From Microvirga sp. SRT01 (lineage in GTDB: Bacteria; Pseudomonadota; Alphaproteobacteria; Sphingomonadales; Sphingomonadaceae), in the NCBI GenBank assembly GCA_018139225.1, contig JAGSNX010000002.1, positions 620,001-684,000 on the forward strand: a DNA stretch of 64,000 bases, in the 5' to 3' direction. Positions within the stretch are counted from its first letter, which is position 1. Each line of letters starts with the position of its first letter. Under the pieces are notes generated by a model. The model had not been told where the DNA came from, did not search any database, and worked only from the letters and a program-made list of their open reading frames with translations. Both the position numbers and the translations under genes were made by a program. Shown in pieces: positions 43,257 to 50,993 of this stretch.

Positions 43257-44154
43257 GGTCGTTGGAACCGGGCGTGCTGCGAGTCCGGCCGCAGGGGCCC
43301 AGCGCTGCGATCACGACGGCGTAGTCCTCCTTCGCGGCGGTCGCGCCGGTCTGGTCGAGGTCGCCGACGCTGGCATCGGGCAGCACCGGCGGCAGTGCGC
43401 AGGCGAGGCGATACCAAAGCAACGTGTCGCGCACGGGCGGGCCGGCGGCGTCATCGACGATCTCTCCCAATGCGACCGACCACCGCGGCTGCTCGCCGGG
43501 GCGGCGCAGGATGGATAGCGACACCGGGCGCGCGTCGGCCGTTTTGAGGAACACCTGCGTCTCGCTTTCGCCGGGCAGCGCGCCGGGCACGTGGAAGGCG
43601 TTGCCGACGCCGACGATGGCGGGCGGCGCGTCGGCCGCAACGACGGCGGTTGCGATCGACCGGACGCTGGCGTCCAGACCCGGCGTCCAGGCGAGTTGCG
43701 CGTCGGGCGCAACGAGCTGGAGCTGGTCCCCGGCGGCCGCCACGGGGCGTGCGAACAGCAGGACACGGGACTTTTTCAGGCGAGGCTGGCGGCCCCGCGC
43801 ATCGGGCGCGACATCCAGCAGATAGCCGATGCGTTGTGGCACGCCGGCGGCGCCGCGGACCAGGGCGCCGACATCCGCCTCGACATAGTAGCGCGTCATG
43901 CCGGGCGCGACGCCCGCCGCCTCCGCACCCTTGATGCGGGTGGTCGAGGCGATGGTCGCATCGACGATCACCGGCGCCGCGAGCACGAGGTCGGTCAGGT
44001 CGGCAAAAGCCGGCCCGACGCCGGCGGGTGCGGTGCCCGCCGGAGCGGCGCTCGTGGCCCCCTGGGGCATCTGGACCGCCGCGGCGAGCGGTAGCGGTAC
44101 CGCAGCGATAAGCGCGGCGGCGAGCGGGAGAGGCGTACGGAATCGGGACATCAT
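43231..44154 (-). CDS. Exported hypothetical protein
   Basis: A 307-residue protein with a signal peptide (FRTPLPLAAALIAAVPLPLAA). The mature part is alanine/proline-rich at first, then beta-rich: ADLTDLVLAAPVIVDATIAS, RYYVEADVGALVRGAAGVPQ, RIGYLLDVAPDARGRQPRLK and RVLLFARPV, resembling an Ig- or OB-like periplasmic domain. I recall similar sphingomonad hypotheticals but no function. Two adjacent ATGs (44154, 44151) could start it. Its 3' end overlaps folB by 26 bases; nothing nearby hints at a role. Confidence 0.65.
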   Translation of the reverse strand: MMSRFRTPLPLAAALIAAVPLPLAAAVQMPQGATSAAPAGTAPAGVGPAFADLTDLVLAAPVIVDATIASTTRIKGAEAAGVAPGMTRYYVEADVGALVRGAAGVPQRIGYLLDVAPDARGRQPRLKKSRVLLFARPVAAAGDQLQLVAPDAQLAWTPGLDASVRSIATAVVAADAPPAIVGVGNAFHVPGALPGESETQVFLKTADARPVSLSILRRPGEQPRWSVALGEIVDDAAGPPVRDTLLWYRLACALPPVLPDASVGDLDQTGATAAKEDYAVVIAALGPCGRTRSTPGSNDLSAGAAPA

Positions 44155-44373
44155 GGCGCTTGCCTTAACGCATTCGACATGAACCGCACATATTCCGCGC
44201 ACTCCCACTCTCCCAAACGACAATATGTTGCGCTTTTATTGCGTGCGACAAAGCGTTTGCGTGCTCCGTTCAGCGACGTTAGGGTTCGTTAACTGCCCGA
44301 CAGGCGGAAGGAGAGGAGGCACGCCTCCGATTCTTTGTCAGCCGTTCGAGGACCAAGGGAGCGCAGTTGCTGA

Positions 44374-45054
44374 ATGGCCTATACCGACCAGAAGATGAGC
44401 GGGGGCAAGGTAGTCGCGATCGTGATCGTCGCGCTGATCCATGCCGCTCTCGGCTACGCCTTCGTAACCGGCCTGGCGTACCAGTACGTCAAGAAGGTTT
44501 CGAGCGATTTGAATACGTTCGACGTGGAACCGCCGCCGCCGCCGCCGCCGCCGGACGAGCCGCCGCCGCCGCCGCCAGACCAGCCGAATCTGCCGCCGCC
44601 GCCGACCACGGTCGTCGTGCCGCCGCCGATTGTCACCACGCCGGTGCCGGCCCCCGCGATCAACACGTCGATCATCATCCCGCCGTCGCAGCCGACAGCG
44701 CCACCCGCGCCGCCGGCCCCGCCGGCACCGCCTGCTCCCCCGGCCGCGCCGGTGATCAGCAAGGCGGCGGGTGCGAAGGGCAATCCTGCGGAGTGGGTGT
44801 CTACCGACGACTATCCGGCCAGCTCGCTGCGTTTGCAGGAAGAAGGCACGTCGGCGATCAAGTGGGACATCAACGCCCAGGGTCGCGTCGAGAATTGCGT
44901 CGTCACCCAGTCGAGCGGCTCGGCCGCACTCGATCGGGCGGCCTGCTCGGCGATCACCCGTCGCGGTCGCTATTCACCGGCGGTCGATCAGGCGGGCAAT
45001 CCGATCCGGTCGAGCTCGTCGCGGCGCGTCGTGTGGCGGATGCCGCCGCAGTAA
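44374..45054 (+). CDS. tonB: TonB energy-transducing protein
   Basis: A 226-residue TonB. Membrane helix at about 12-35 (VVAIVIVALIHAALGYAFV) with the conserved His; the proline-rich spacer at about 52-130 includes long runs of Pro and repeats of PPAPPAP. The C-terminal domain (about 140-225) has SLRLQEEGTSAIKWDINAQG, NCVVTQSSGSAALDRAACSA and RYSPAVDQAG. It heads the tonB-exbB-exbD-exbD unit, so this is the main TonB complex of the window, energising receptors such as BtuB. GGGAGCG precedes the start. Confidence 0.95.
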   Translation: MAYTDQKMSGGKVVAIVIVALIHAALGYAFVTGLAYQYVKKVSSDLNTFDVEPPPPPPPPDEPPPPPPDQPNLPPPPTTVVVPPPIVTTPVPAPAINTSIIIPPSQPTAPPAPPAPPAPPAPPAAPVISKAAGAKGNPAEWVSTDDYPASSLRLQEEGTSAIKWDINAQGRVENCVVTQSSGSAALDRAACSAITRRGRYSPAVDQAGNPIRSSSSRRVVWRMPPQ

Positions 45055-45110
45055 TGCGGACCGTTTCTAAACCAAACTCATCATCGAATTAGTCAGAGGA
45101 TCCAGCCACC

Positions 45111-45908
45111 ATGATCACCACCATTCTTGCGGCCGGGGGAGCCGCAGCGGCCAAGGACGCGAACCCGTACGGTCTCGAAGCAGCTCTCCGCGAAGGCGGC
45201 CTGATTTCGCAGTCCGTGTTCTCGATCCTCGTCCTGATGTCGATCGTGTCGTTCTACATCCTGTTCTCGAAGCTGTTCGAGCAGCAGAAGATCATCAACC
45301 AGGCGAAGCGCGTCCGTCAGACTTTCTGGCAGTCGAACTCGCTGCGCGAGGGTGCGGCCAAGCTCGAGAAGAACTCGGCTTACAAGCAGCTCGTGGACGA
45401 CGGTCTGGAGGCGCAAGACCAGCACGCCAAGCTGACCGATCCGGTCGAGGCGCACGACTGGCTGCACGGTTCGCTGGCCCGCTCGGAAGCGGCCGTGAAC
45501 TCGAAGCTGGCCAGCGGCCTCGCCTTCCTGGCGACCGTGGGTTCGACCGCACCGTTCATCGGCCTGTTCGGTACCGTTATCGGCATCTATCGCGCGCTCA
45601 TCAAGATCGGCTCGTCGGGTCAGGCATCGATCGACGCGGTCGCCGGTCCGGTCGGTGAGGCGCTCATCATGACCGCGCTCGGCCTGGTCGTCGCGGTTCC
45701 CGCGGTGCTCGCGTACAACTGGCTCCAGAGCCGCAACAAGTCGATCGCGAAGGACCTGTCGGCCTTCTCGAACGACGTGCTGGGCTTCTTGGCATCGAAC
45801 GGTGCCGTGCGCCCGGTCGTCGGCACCGCGCCGAAGACCGCGCCGCTGAAGACCAACACTGCCACGACGACGGCCGGTCAGGCCGGTGGCGTCCAGTCGC
45901 GCCCGTAA
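45111..45908 (+). CDS. exbB: ExbB proton channel subunit (MotA/TolQ/ExbB)
   Basis: A 265-residue inner-membrane protein. Three membrane helices: about 37-57 (SVFSILVLMSIVSFYILFSK), 140-165 (SGLAFLATVGSTAPFIGLFG followed by TVIGIYRALI) and 180-205 (GPVGEALIMTALGLVVAVPA). The Ala/Gly/Thr-rich helix-2/3 motif is the MotA/TolQ/ExbB channel signature. Begins 56 bases after tonB with AGAGGA upstream. The C-terminal tail is unusually Thr/Ala-rich (KTNTATTTAGQAGG), probably disordered. Confidence 0.95.
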   Translation: MITTILAAGGAAAAKDANPYGLEAALREGGLISQSVFSILVLMSIVSFYILFSKLFEQQKIINQAKRVRQTFWQSNSLREGAAKLEKNSAYKQLVDDGLEAQDQHAKLTDPVEAHDWLHGSLARSEAAVNSKLASGLAFLATVGSTAPFIGLFGTVIGIYRALIKIGSSGQASIDAVAGPVGEALIMTALGLVVAVPAVLAYNWLQSRNKSIAKDLSAFSNDVLGFLASNGAVRPVVGTAPKTAPLKTNTATTTAGQAGGVQSRP

Positions 45909-46011
45909 CCAACTGGGTCGGGGCCGCCGCTGTGGCGACCCCGACCATCACGCCGGCCCGCCCCGTGCGGGGTTCGCGGCCGGTGTACTTCAAGGATAGG
46001 ATTGCCAAGAC

Positions 46012-46488
46012 ATGGCGATGAGTACCGGAGGAGGCGAAGACGACGCCCCGCTGTCGGACATCAACACGACGCCCCTCGTGGACGTCATGCTGGTGCTCCT
46101 CATCATCTTCCTGATCGCGGTGCCCGTGGTGCTGCAGACGGTGAAGCTGAAGCTGCCCGACGTTCGCTTCGACCCGACCACGACCAAACCGGAGAACGTC
46201 AACCTCTCCGTCACGTCGAACGGCGGCGAGTGCGAAGTCTACTGGAACATGTCCAAGGTCGGCCACCAGGAACTGCTGGATCTGGCGGTGGCCAAGCTGA
46301 AGACCGAGATCGACCGTCAGGGCGGTGTCAACGCGGCGGGCCTGGAACTGCCGGAAGCGCATATCCGGGGCGACGTGAATACGCCGTACCGGTGCATCGG
46401 CGGCACCATCTACACGATGCAGCAGGCCGGCTTTGCCCGCGTCGGCTTCATCTCCGAGCCGCCCCCCGGCGGCGGTTCGTCGATCTGA
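46012..46488 (+). CDS. exbD: ExbD-family biopolymer transporter, first copy
   Basis: A 158-residue protein: cytosolic N-terminus, one membrane helix at about 26-46 (TPLVDVMLVLLIIFLIAVPV) with the proton-pathway Asp in TTPLVDVML, then a periplasmic domain. NTTPLVDVMLVL is the ExbD signature. The periplasmic domain carries Cys residues (GGECEVYWNM, YRCIGGTIYT) that the second copy lacks, and ends in a glycine-rich tail. Together with the next gene it gives two distinct ExbD subunits per operon. Confidence 0.94.
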   Translation: MAMSTGGGEDDAPLSDINTTPLVDVMLVLLIIFLIAVPVVLQTVKLKLPDVRFDPTTTKPENVNLSVTSNGGECEVYWNMSKVGHQELLDLAVAKLKTEIDRQGGVNAAGLELPEAHIRGDVNTPYRCIGGTIYTMQQAGFARVGFISEPPPGGGSSI

Positions 46489-46512
46489 TCCGCGCGAGCG
46501 AGGGATAAACCT

Positions 46513-46938
46513 ATGGCAATGAGTGCAGGCCGCGAAGACGGCGAGCCGATGATGGAAATGAACACGACGCCGTTGATCGACGTCATGCTCGTGCTGCTGA
46601 TCATGTTCATCATCACCATTCCGATCCAGACGCATGCGGTGAAGGTCGATCTGCCGCAGAACTCGAAGAACCAGCCGAACCCGGTCGATGCGCAGAAGAA
46701 CAAGATCACGATTGACGCCGCCGGCACGGTGGCGTGGAACGGTGCTCCGGTGGACGACGTGACGCTGCGCCAGTATCTGGACCAGACCGCGGGCATGAAC
46801 CCGGAGCCCGAGCTCCACTTCCAGCCCGCACCGGACGCTCGCTACGAAGCGGTCGACCGGACGCTGGCGACGGTGAAGCGGTCCGCGATCACGAAGCTCG
46901 GCTTCATCGGCAACGAACAGTATCGCAACGACTTCTGA
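46513..46938 (+). CDS. exbD: ExbD-family biopolymer transporter, second copy
   Basis: A 141-residue ExbD. MNTTPLIDVMLVLLIMFIIT holds the membrane helix and the functional Asp; the periplasmic part has PIQTHAVKVDLPQ, KNKITIDAAGTVAWNGAPVD and RYEAVDRTLATVKRSAITKL. 24 bases after the first exbD. It differs clearly from the first copy, so this is an old duplication, probably giving heteromeric ExbD pairs. A strong terminator follows at 46988. Confidence 0.94.
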   Translation: MAMSAGREDGEPMMEMNTTPLIDVMLVLLIMFIITIPIQTHAVKVDLPQNSKNQPNPVDAQKNKITIDAAGTVAWNGAPVDDVTLRQYLDQTAGMNPEPELHFQPAPDARYEAVDRTLATVKRSAITKLGFIGNEQYRNDF

Positions 46939-46987
46939 TCCCTTGCCGCGCCGGTCGCGGTGACATTAGGCTCGAGCGAGCATGAAT

Positions 46988-47014
46988 GGGCGGTCCCTCG
47001 GGGCCGCCCTTTTT
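46988..47014 (+). terminator. Rho-independent terminator of ton-exb operon
   Basis: Ten-base stem GGGCGGTCCC / GGGGCCGCCC (one T-G wobble) with loop TCG, followed by TTTTT at 47010-47014. It is 49 bases after the second exbD stop. The clearest intrinsic terminator in the window. Confidence 0.92.
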
Positions 47015-47181
47015 ATGCGCTATGTGTCGGCGGGCGCCGGCGATCACGTGACGGCCGGACTGGACTATCGTGAACTGGGCGTCCTCCGTTGCTGGTTCGG
47101 CAAAATTACTTCGTCACCTCGGACTGCCCGACAAAGGGGGGCGCTGAACGCGTTCCACTTTCACGCCATTAGGGTCAGACG

Positions 47182-47661
47182 TCATCGGGCTGACCCGTGG
47201 TCTGCGTCGAGCCGGGAGTTGGAGCACTCGGGGAGAGGGAAAGCGTCGAGCGGGGGTCCGATGCGCCGCTTGATCGCTTAGTGGGAGCGCTCGGCGGCCT
47301 TGCGCATACGGTGCTGGAGCTTCGCGGGAACCGTCCCGTTGGGGTGAGGTCGGGCGATCAGGGCGGCAGGAACAGCAGCCTGGCTTCGGGTGCGGCGGAT
47401 TGCCCGGCGGACAACAGGTCGCCTGCGGCGGCCGGGATTATCCATAATGACGATGTCGCCGGGCGAGAGCGTCGGCACAAGACGCTGCTCGACATAATCG
47501 CAGCAGTTTTGGCCGTTGAACGGTTGATCGAGCATGCCCCCCGGGCCGATCAGGTCGCACTGCAGCGCCGCGAGCAAGGTCATCGTTCGCCATTGCCGCG
47601 AACATTGGAGTCGATCGTGCGCCGTTTGTTGCCGGGCAATTCCGACACCAGCGTGTACCAC
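47182..47661 (-). pseudogene. Decayed IS630-family transposase
   Basis: Remnant of an IS630-type DDE transposase. The recognisable core reads WRTMTLLAALQCDL, then MLDQPFNGQNCCDYVEQRLV and PTLSPGDIVIMDNPG with the second catalytic Asp, then an altered stretch ending HRMRKAAERSH and a stop at 47278-47280. In the same frame beyond the stop the family similarity resumes (RRIGPPLDAFPLPECSN) to 47182, so the stop is a premature nonsense codon. The segment where PPYSPDLNPIE is expected is garbled, indicating compensating frameshifts, and the N-terminal third is missing or unrecognisable. No terminal inverted repeats found by eye. Confidence 0.8.
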
Positions 47662-47812
47662 CGCAACGGGTCACGATGGATCGATAGCGATGCTCGACGC
47701 GGTGCGAACGGGCTGTCCCGTCACTGTGTTAGTGGTCCTCGGTCCGAGGTGTAGCGAGAGCGATCCCCGGACCATGCTGGTATTTAGCCCTTCGGAGAGG
47801 ACCGGTCTGCTT

Positions 47813-47856
47813 GGCACCCCATGTGCTCCCGCGAAGGCGGGAGCACATGGGGTGCC
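47813..47856. repeat. Perfect 20-base inverted repeat hairpin
   Basis: Arms 47813-47832 and 47837-47856 are exact reverse complements over 20 bases, each including CCCATGTGCTCCCGC or its complement, around a GAAG loop. The apex CCCGCGAAGGCGGG is the core of the dispersed sphingomonad palindrome; a second, inverted core (CCCGCCTTCGCGGGG) follows at about 47855-47869. Probably a repetitive element (REP/MITE-like). Confidence 0.85.
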
Positions 47857-48356
47857 CGCCTTCGCGGGGATACATGATTGGTAGATGTCTCGAGGGGATA
47901 AGTACTGAACATGCACCGGGCGACCGTCGTCGGGGCGCTCGTTGTACTCTCAGCTTGAACGTTGATTCGCCCCGGGACGGGTCGAGACAGTCGGCCGCGC
48001 CATTCCGAGGCTCGTCGCTCGGGACGTTTTCCAAGGTCCCTCGGATCGCCAAGCGCCTTCCGCTCTGCCGTTGCAGGTACGTCTGTCGCTGGGGCGTCAC
48101 ATTCGAGTGACGGTTGTGCCAGAACGACCGCCGTACCTCGCTATGAATGTCTCTCCGATCCGGGGCGGATCGATATACGCAGGCGAGGCGGCTGTATCGC
48201 GCTGCCTCATACGCCGCGTCACACCGGACGCGATCCTGGGCTACGGTTCAGCGAGCGCTGCTCCTTGAGCAATCCACCGGTACGCTTGCCTAAGGCGTCC
48301 CTCGGCCCATGGGCGCGGTGACGGCTCGTTTGAGCTTGCGCGATCCGCCACGCTGA

Positions 48357-48464
48357 ATGGCGATTCCATCTACCGTCATAGAGGCCATTGGCGCGTTGCT
48401 CGGCCTTGGGACAGGACTGCCGTTCAAGAGCGAGGCCGTGTTGGCCCGCGTTCGCGCAATCTGA
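48357..48464 (+). pseudogene. Possible gene remnant (35 codons)
   Basis: A short frame whose product ends GTGLPFKSEAVLARVRAI and begins MAIPSTVIEAIGALLGLG. It has coding-like composition and reads like the C-terminal end of a larger protein, but no parent family is recognised and no ribosome-binding site is seen. Could be a small gene or a relic. Confidence 0.25.
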
Positions 48465-48671
48465 TCGGCTATACTCCGGGCGGCCGCAGCGGGTGGCCAA
48501 CGCCGGATTGATACGCAGGTCTCATCTGCGCCCCCTGCTCCTCCATTGCCCCGGAGGAGCCTCGAACCTGTGACTGACCATCGGTGGCAGGAACGCTGCG
48601 ACCCTCGCAAAATCGTTCCGAAGAGGCGTTTCGATCCGGGACCGACAATCGCTTGCGAGCGTTTCACGAAA

Positions 48672-48689
48672 GTGACATACCAATGTCAC
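48672..48689. promoter_or_regulatory. Palindrome upstream of TPR protein gene
   Basis: GTGACAT (48672-48678), ACCA, ATGTCAC (48683-48689): a perfect 7-4-7 palindrome 43 bases before the TPR gene start. Sits where an operator would overlap the promoter. Confidence 0.5.
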
Positions 48690-48732
48690 AAAACTGAAAC
48701 CTCAACGATGAGGCGATGAAAGGAGACGGACC

Positions 48733-49077
48733 ATGCGGACCATTCTTGTGGCGTGCCTGATGGCAGGAATCGCGACGCCGGCGCTTGCGGCAGATCGCAC
48801 CGGCTATCGGGCCATTGCGACGGGCGACCTGAAGGGCGCCGAACAGCGACTGATTGCAGAGCGCCGTATATTTCCCGAGCGGCCCGAACTGATGCTCAAC
48901 CTGGCGGTCGTCTACGGACAGACCGGCCGGCTCGACGCGGCACGCGGCCTGTACGCGGCGGTGCTCGATCGCCCTGCCGTTGCGATGGCGTTGCCGACCG
49001 GCGACTCGGTGTCTTCGCACGAGATCGCGCAGCGTGGGCTCGCGCGGCTCACACCGGCGATGATGGCGACGCGCTGA
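48733..49077 (+). CDS. Small secreted TPR-repeat protein
   Basis: A 114-residue protein with a signal peptide (MRTILVACLMAGIATPALAA). The mature part holds about two tetratricopeptide-like helix pairs: YRAIATGDLKGAEQRLIAER and PELMLNLAVVYGQTGRLDAA, RGLYAAVLDRPAV. The ribosome-binding site AAGGAGA is strong. A palindrome lies upstream. It is the only confident gene between the IS630 remnant and 50 kb. Probably a periplasmic protein-interaction module; partner unknown. Confidence 0.8.
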   Translation: MRTILVACLMAGIATPALAADRTGYRAIATGDLKGAEQRLIAERRIFPERPELMLNLAVVYGQTGRLDAARGLYAAVLDRPAVAMALPTGDSVSSHEIAQRGLARLTPAMMATR

Positions 49078-50010
49078 GGCTATTGCGTTTGCGGGGTGGT
49101 GGGCGATCCTCGCGCCCCCGCCAGCGTGGCTTTCTCCAGCCATGCGCCGATTGGCCGAATGCGATGATCGACAACGGCGTGTGGCGGCTCACCCTGACAG
49201 TAGACTGAGAGACCGCTCACGACCGCTCACGACCGCACTGGTCTGGGCGGCGAACGCGTCGACGAGATCGTAGCAGACAATTTCTTCCGTGCTTTCGAGC
49301 GGGCGATCCGAGCGCCGACCGCAGAGTGACGGTTGCTGCGAAAGTGATCGATCGGGCATCGTCTCGAAGCCTCTGGTGCGATCACGCGTGGGCGCTTGCA
49401 TGAACGAGCGGACCCGGAATACCCGCGATTGCGTCATGGCGCGAGCCACATGCGCGTGATCTTGTCCGTTATACCCGATAGATGGCGATGCCTTCGCTCG
49501 TGCGGCCAGCGGCGCCTGTCCGCTCCCGGTCGATCACGAAGTCGCCGTTTTGCATGCGCGACAGGATCGTGGCCTTCGGGTGATATCGTTCGAGCATGAA
49601 CAGGTGGCGGGCGATCAGGACCGCTCGCCCCCGACAGAGTGGGCTTTACCTCCGACCCGAGATCGAACCGCTCTACATCGTCGGCTTAGAAGAATGCGAA
49701 CGCATCGACGTCGCCCGGTTGAAGGCTTTGACTTGCGACTGCGCAACCGCATCGGCCGATAGTTTGGAAACTTCAGCGGTGCGCGACGCGGGTATGGCGA
49801 TGAAGGATAGCGAAAGAATCGGATGGATCACTGCCCACCACGCCACCCTCTTCTTTTCGGTTGCTACCGTTCCTGCGCGCTGAGATTATGTTGAAAATGT
49901 CAGCACTGCAAACATGGGGGGTGCGGTGCTTGGGCGTTTCCTGATCGGTCGAAGGTGCGGCAGGGCTGGCGGTTGCCGTTTGCCCTTACGGTAGATCGAC
50001 GGACGTAAGG
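49078..50010. other. Gene-poor region with a short fragment
   Basis: About 930 bases without a convincing gene. On the minus strand, 49469-49597 encodes a 42-residue tail-like frame (MLERYHPKATILSRMQNGDF onwards, ending GIAIYRV) with coding-like codon use that is closed upstream by a TAA. It may be the end of a broken gene. Other frames here lack ribosome-binding sites and family similarity. A tandem GCTCACGACC occurs twice near 49212-49232. Confidence 0.5.
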
Positions 50011-50040
50011 ACCGGCTCCCGGCATGAGCCGGGAGCCGGT
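50011..50040 (-). terminator. Perfect hairpin after alpha/beta hydrolase gene
   Basis: ACCGGCTCCCGGC (50011-50023), loop ATGA, GCCGGGAGCCGGT (50028-50040): 13 exact base pairs, 6 bases beyond the hydrolase stop on the minus strand. The trailing minus-strand sequence CCTTACG is only weakly T-rich. Confidence 0.75.
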
Positions 50041-50046
50041 GGCCTG

Positions 50047-50874
50047 TCAGCGGCCGAGGAAGGTGATGAGATCCTGGCTGAGACGATCCGAGTGGGTGAC
50101 GTTCAGCCCGTGCGGAGCGTCCTCATATTCCACGAGCTGGCTGCCGGGGATGCCCACCGCGGCGGCGCGGGCGGAGGTGTCGATCGGCACGGTGGCATCG
50201 CCGGTTCCGTGGACGATCAGCGTCGGCACGCGGAACGCGGCAAGATCGGGACGGAAATCGGTGTAGGCGAACGCGTCGAGGCAGGCGAGCGTCGGCTTCA
50301 GGCCTGCGAGAAGGGCCATGCCGATCGACCATTCGACGACATCGTCGCTGACGGGATGCGAGAAGGTGCCGACGCCGTAGAAGCCCGGCATGAAGGTGTG
50401 TCGCAGGAACTTCGGGCGGTCCTCCGTCAGGCCCTGACGCATCTGGGCGAAGGTGTCGTCCGGGACGCCGTGGGCATTGTCGTCGGTCTTCAGCATGTAC
50501 GGCACGACCGAAGCGATCAGGCCGGCGGCGATCACGCCCTTGCCGCCATGACGGCTCATGTAGCGGGCGACCTCGCCGCCGCCCATCGAGAAGCCGACGA
50601 TCGTCGCGTCCGTATCCGCGCCGGCCGCCTCCATCACGTCGGCGAGATCGTCGGCGAGCGTGTCGTAGTCGTAGCCGCTCCACGGTTGGCCCGACCGACC
50701 GAAGCCGCGACGGTCATAGGCGATCGCGCGGAAGCCGGCGTTTGCAAGTGCCATCGCCTGCGCGTCCCAGCTGTCGGCGTTGAGCGGCCAGCCGTGCGTG
50801 AGGATCACGGGCCGACCGGCGCCCCAATCCTTGACGTAGAGATCGGTGCCATCGCGCGTCTTGATATAAGGCAT
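50047..50874 (-). CDS. Alpha/beta hydrolase, non-haem chloroperoxidase-like
   Basis: A 275-residue hydrolase close to the non-haem haloperoxidase/esterase group. MPYIKTRDGTDLYVKDWGAG and PVILTHGWPLNADSWDAQAM hold the oxyanion loop; YDRRGFGRSGQPWSGYDYDT follows; the nucleophile Ser is in IVGFSMGGGEVARY, Asp in HGTGDATVPID and His in DAPHGLNVTH. The real physiological activity is probably ester hydrolysis or perhydrolysis. ATG 50874 is preceded by AGGAG at 6-base spacing. Monocistronic with a perfect hairpin after it. Confidence 0.9.
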   Translation of the reverse strand: MPYIKTRDGTDLYVKDWGAGRPVILTHGWPLNADSWDAQAMALANAGFRAIAYDRRGFGRSGQPWSGYDYDTLADDLADVMEAAGADTDATIVGFSMGGGEVARYMSRHGGKGVIAAGLIASVVPYMLKTDDNAHGVPDDTFAQMRQGLTEDRPKFLRHTFMPGFYGVGTFSHPVSDDVVEWSIGMALLAGLKPTLACLDAFAYTDFRPDLAAFRVPTLIVHGTGDATVPIDTSARAAAVGIPGSQLVEYEDAPHGLNVTHSDRLSQDLITFLGR

Positions 50875-50993
50875 ACTCAACTCCTGATAGGCTGTGCCCC
50901 GTAACGTGCGTTAAGGATCGGCGTTCCGCATCGCGTTTGTCCCCCGCGGCGCGCCGTGCCAGCATCGGTCCCGACGCGAATCGAGGGGGTTGC

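Larger units (their letters stand above)
47662..48671. other. Gene-poor decayed region
   Basis: About 1 kb without a convincing gene. It holds a perfect 20-base hairpin at 47813-47856, a further CCCGCCTTCGCGGGG-type palindrome directly after it, and short frames with composition unlike their neighbours. A 35-codon frame at 48357-48464 resembles a protein C-terminus. It follows the IS630 remnant and looks like eroded accessory DNA. Confidence 0.6.

Noticed and set aside
44155..44373. Possible regulatory palindrome before tonB (TTGCG repeated around 44229-44248)
   Set aside because: The two TTGCG copies are direct, not inverted, and do not fit an iron box; nothing firm can be stated.
44520..44760. 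GC-rich tandem repeats of CCGCCG type
   Set aside because: They encode the proline-rich spacer of TonB and are explained by it.
48290..48667. A 125-codon minus-strand frame in the decayed region
   Set aside because: No domain, no ribosome-binding site, Arg/Ser/Gly-rich composition and no coding-like third-position pattern that I can see.
49596..49883. A 95-codon plus-strand frame near 49.7 kb
   Set aside because: No recognisable family, weak start, and it overlaps a more coding-like minus-strand fragment at one end.
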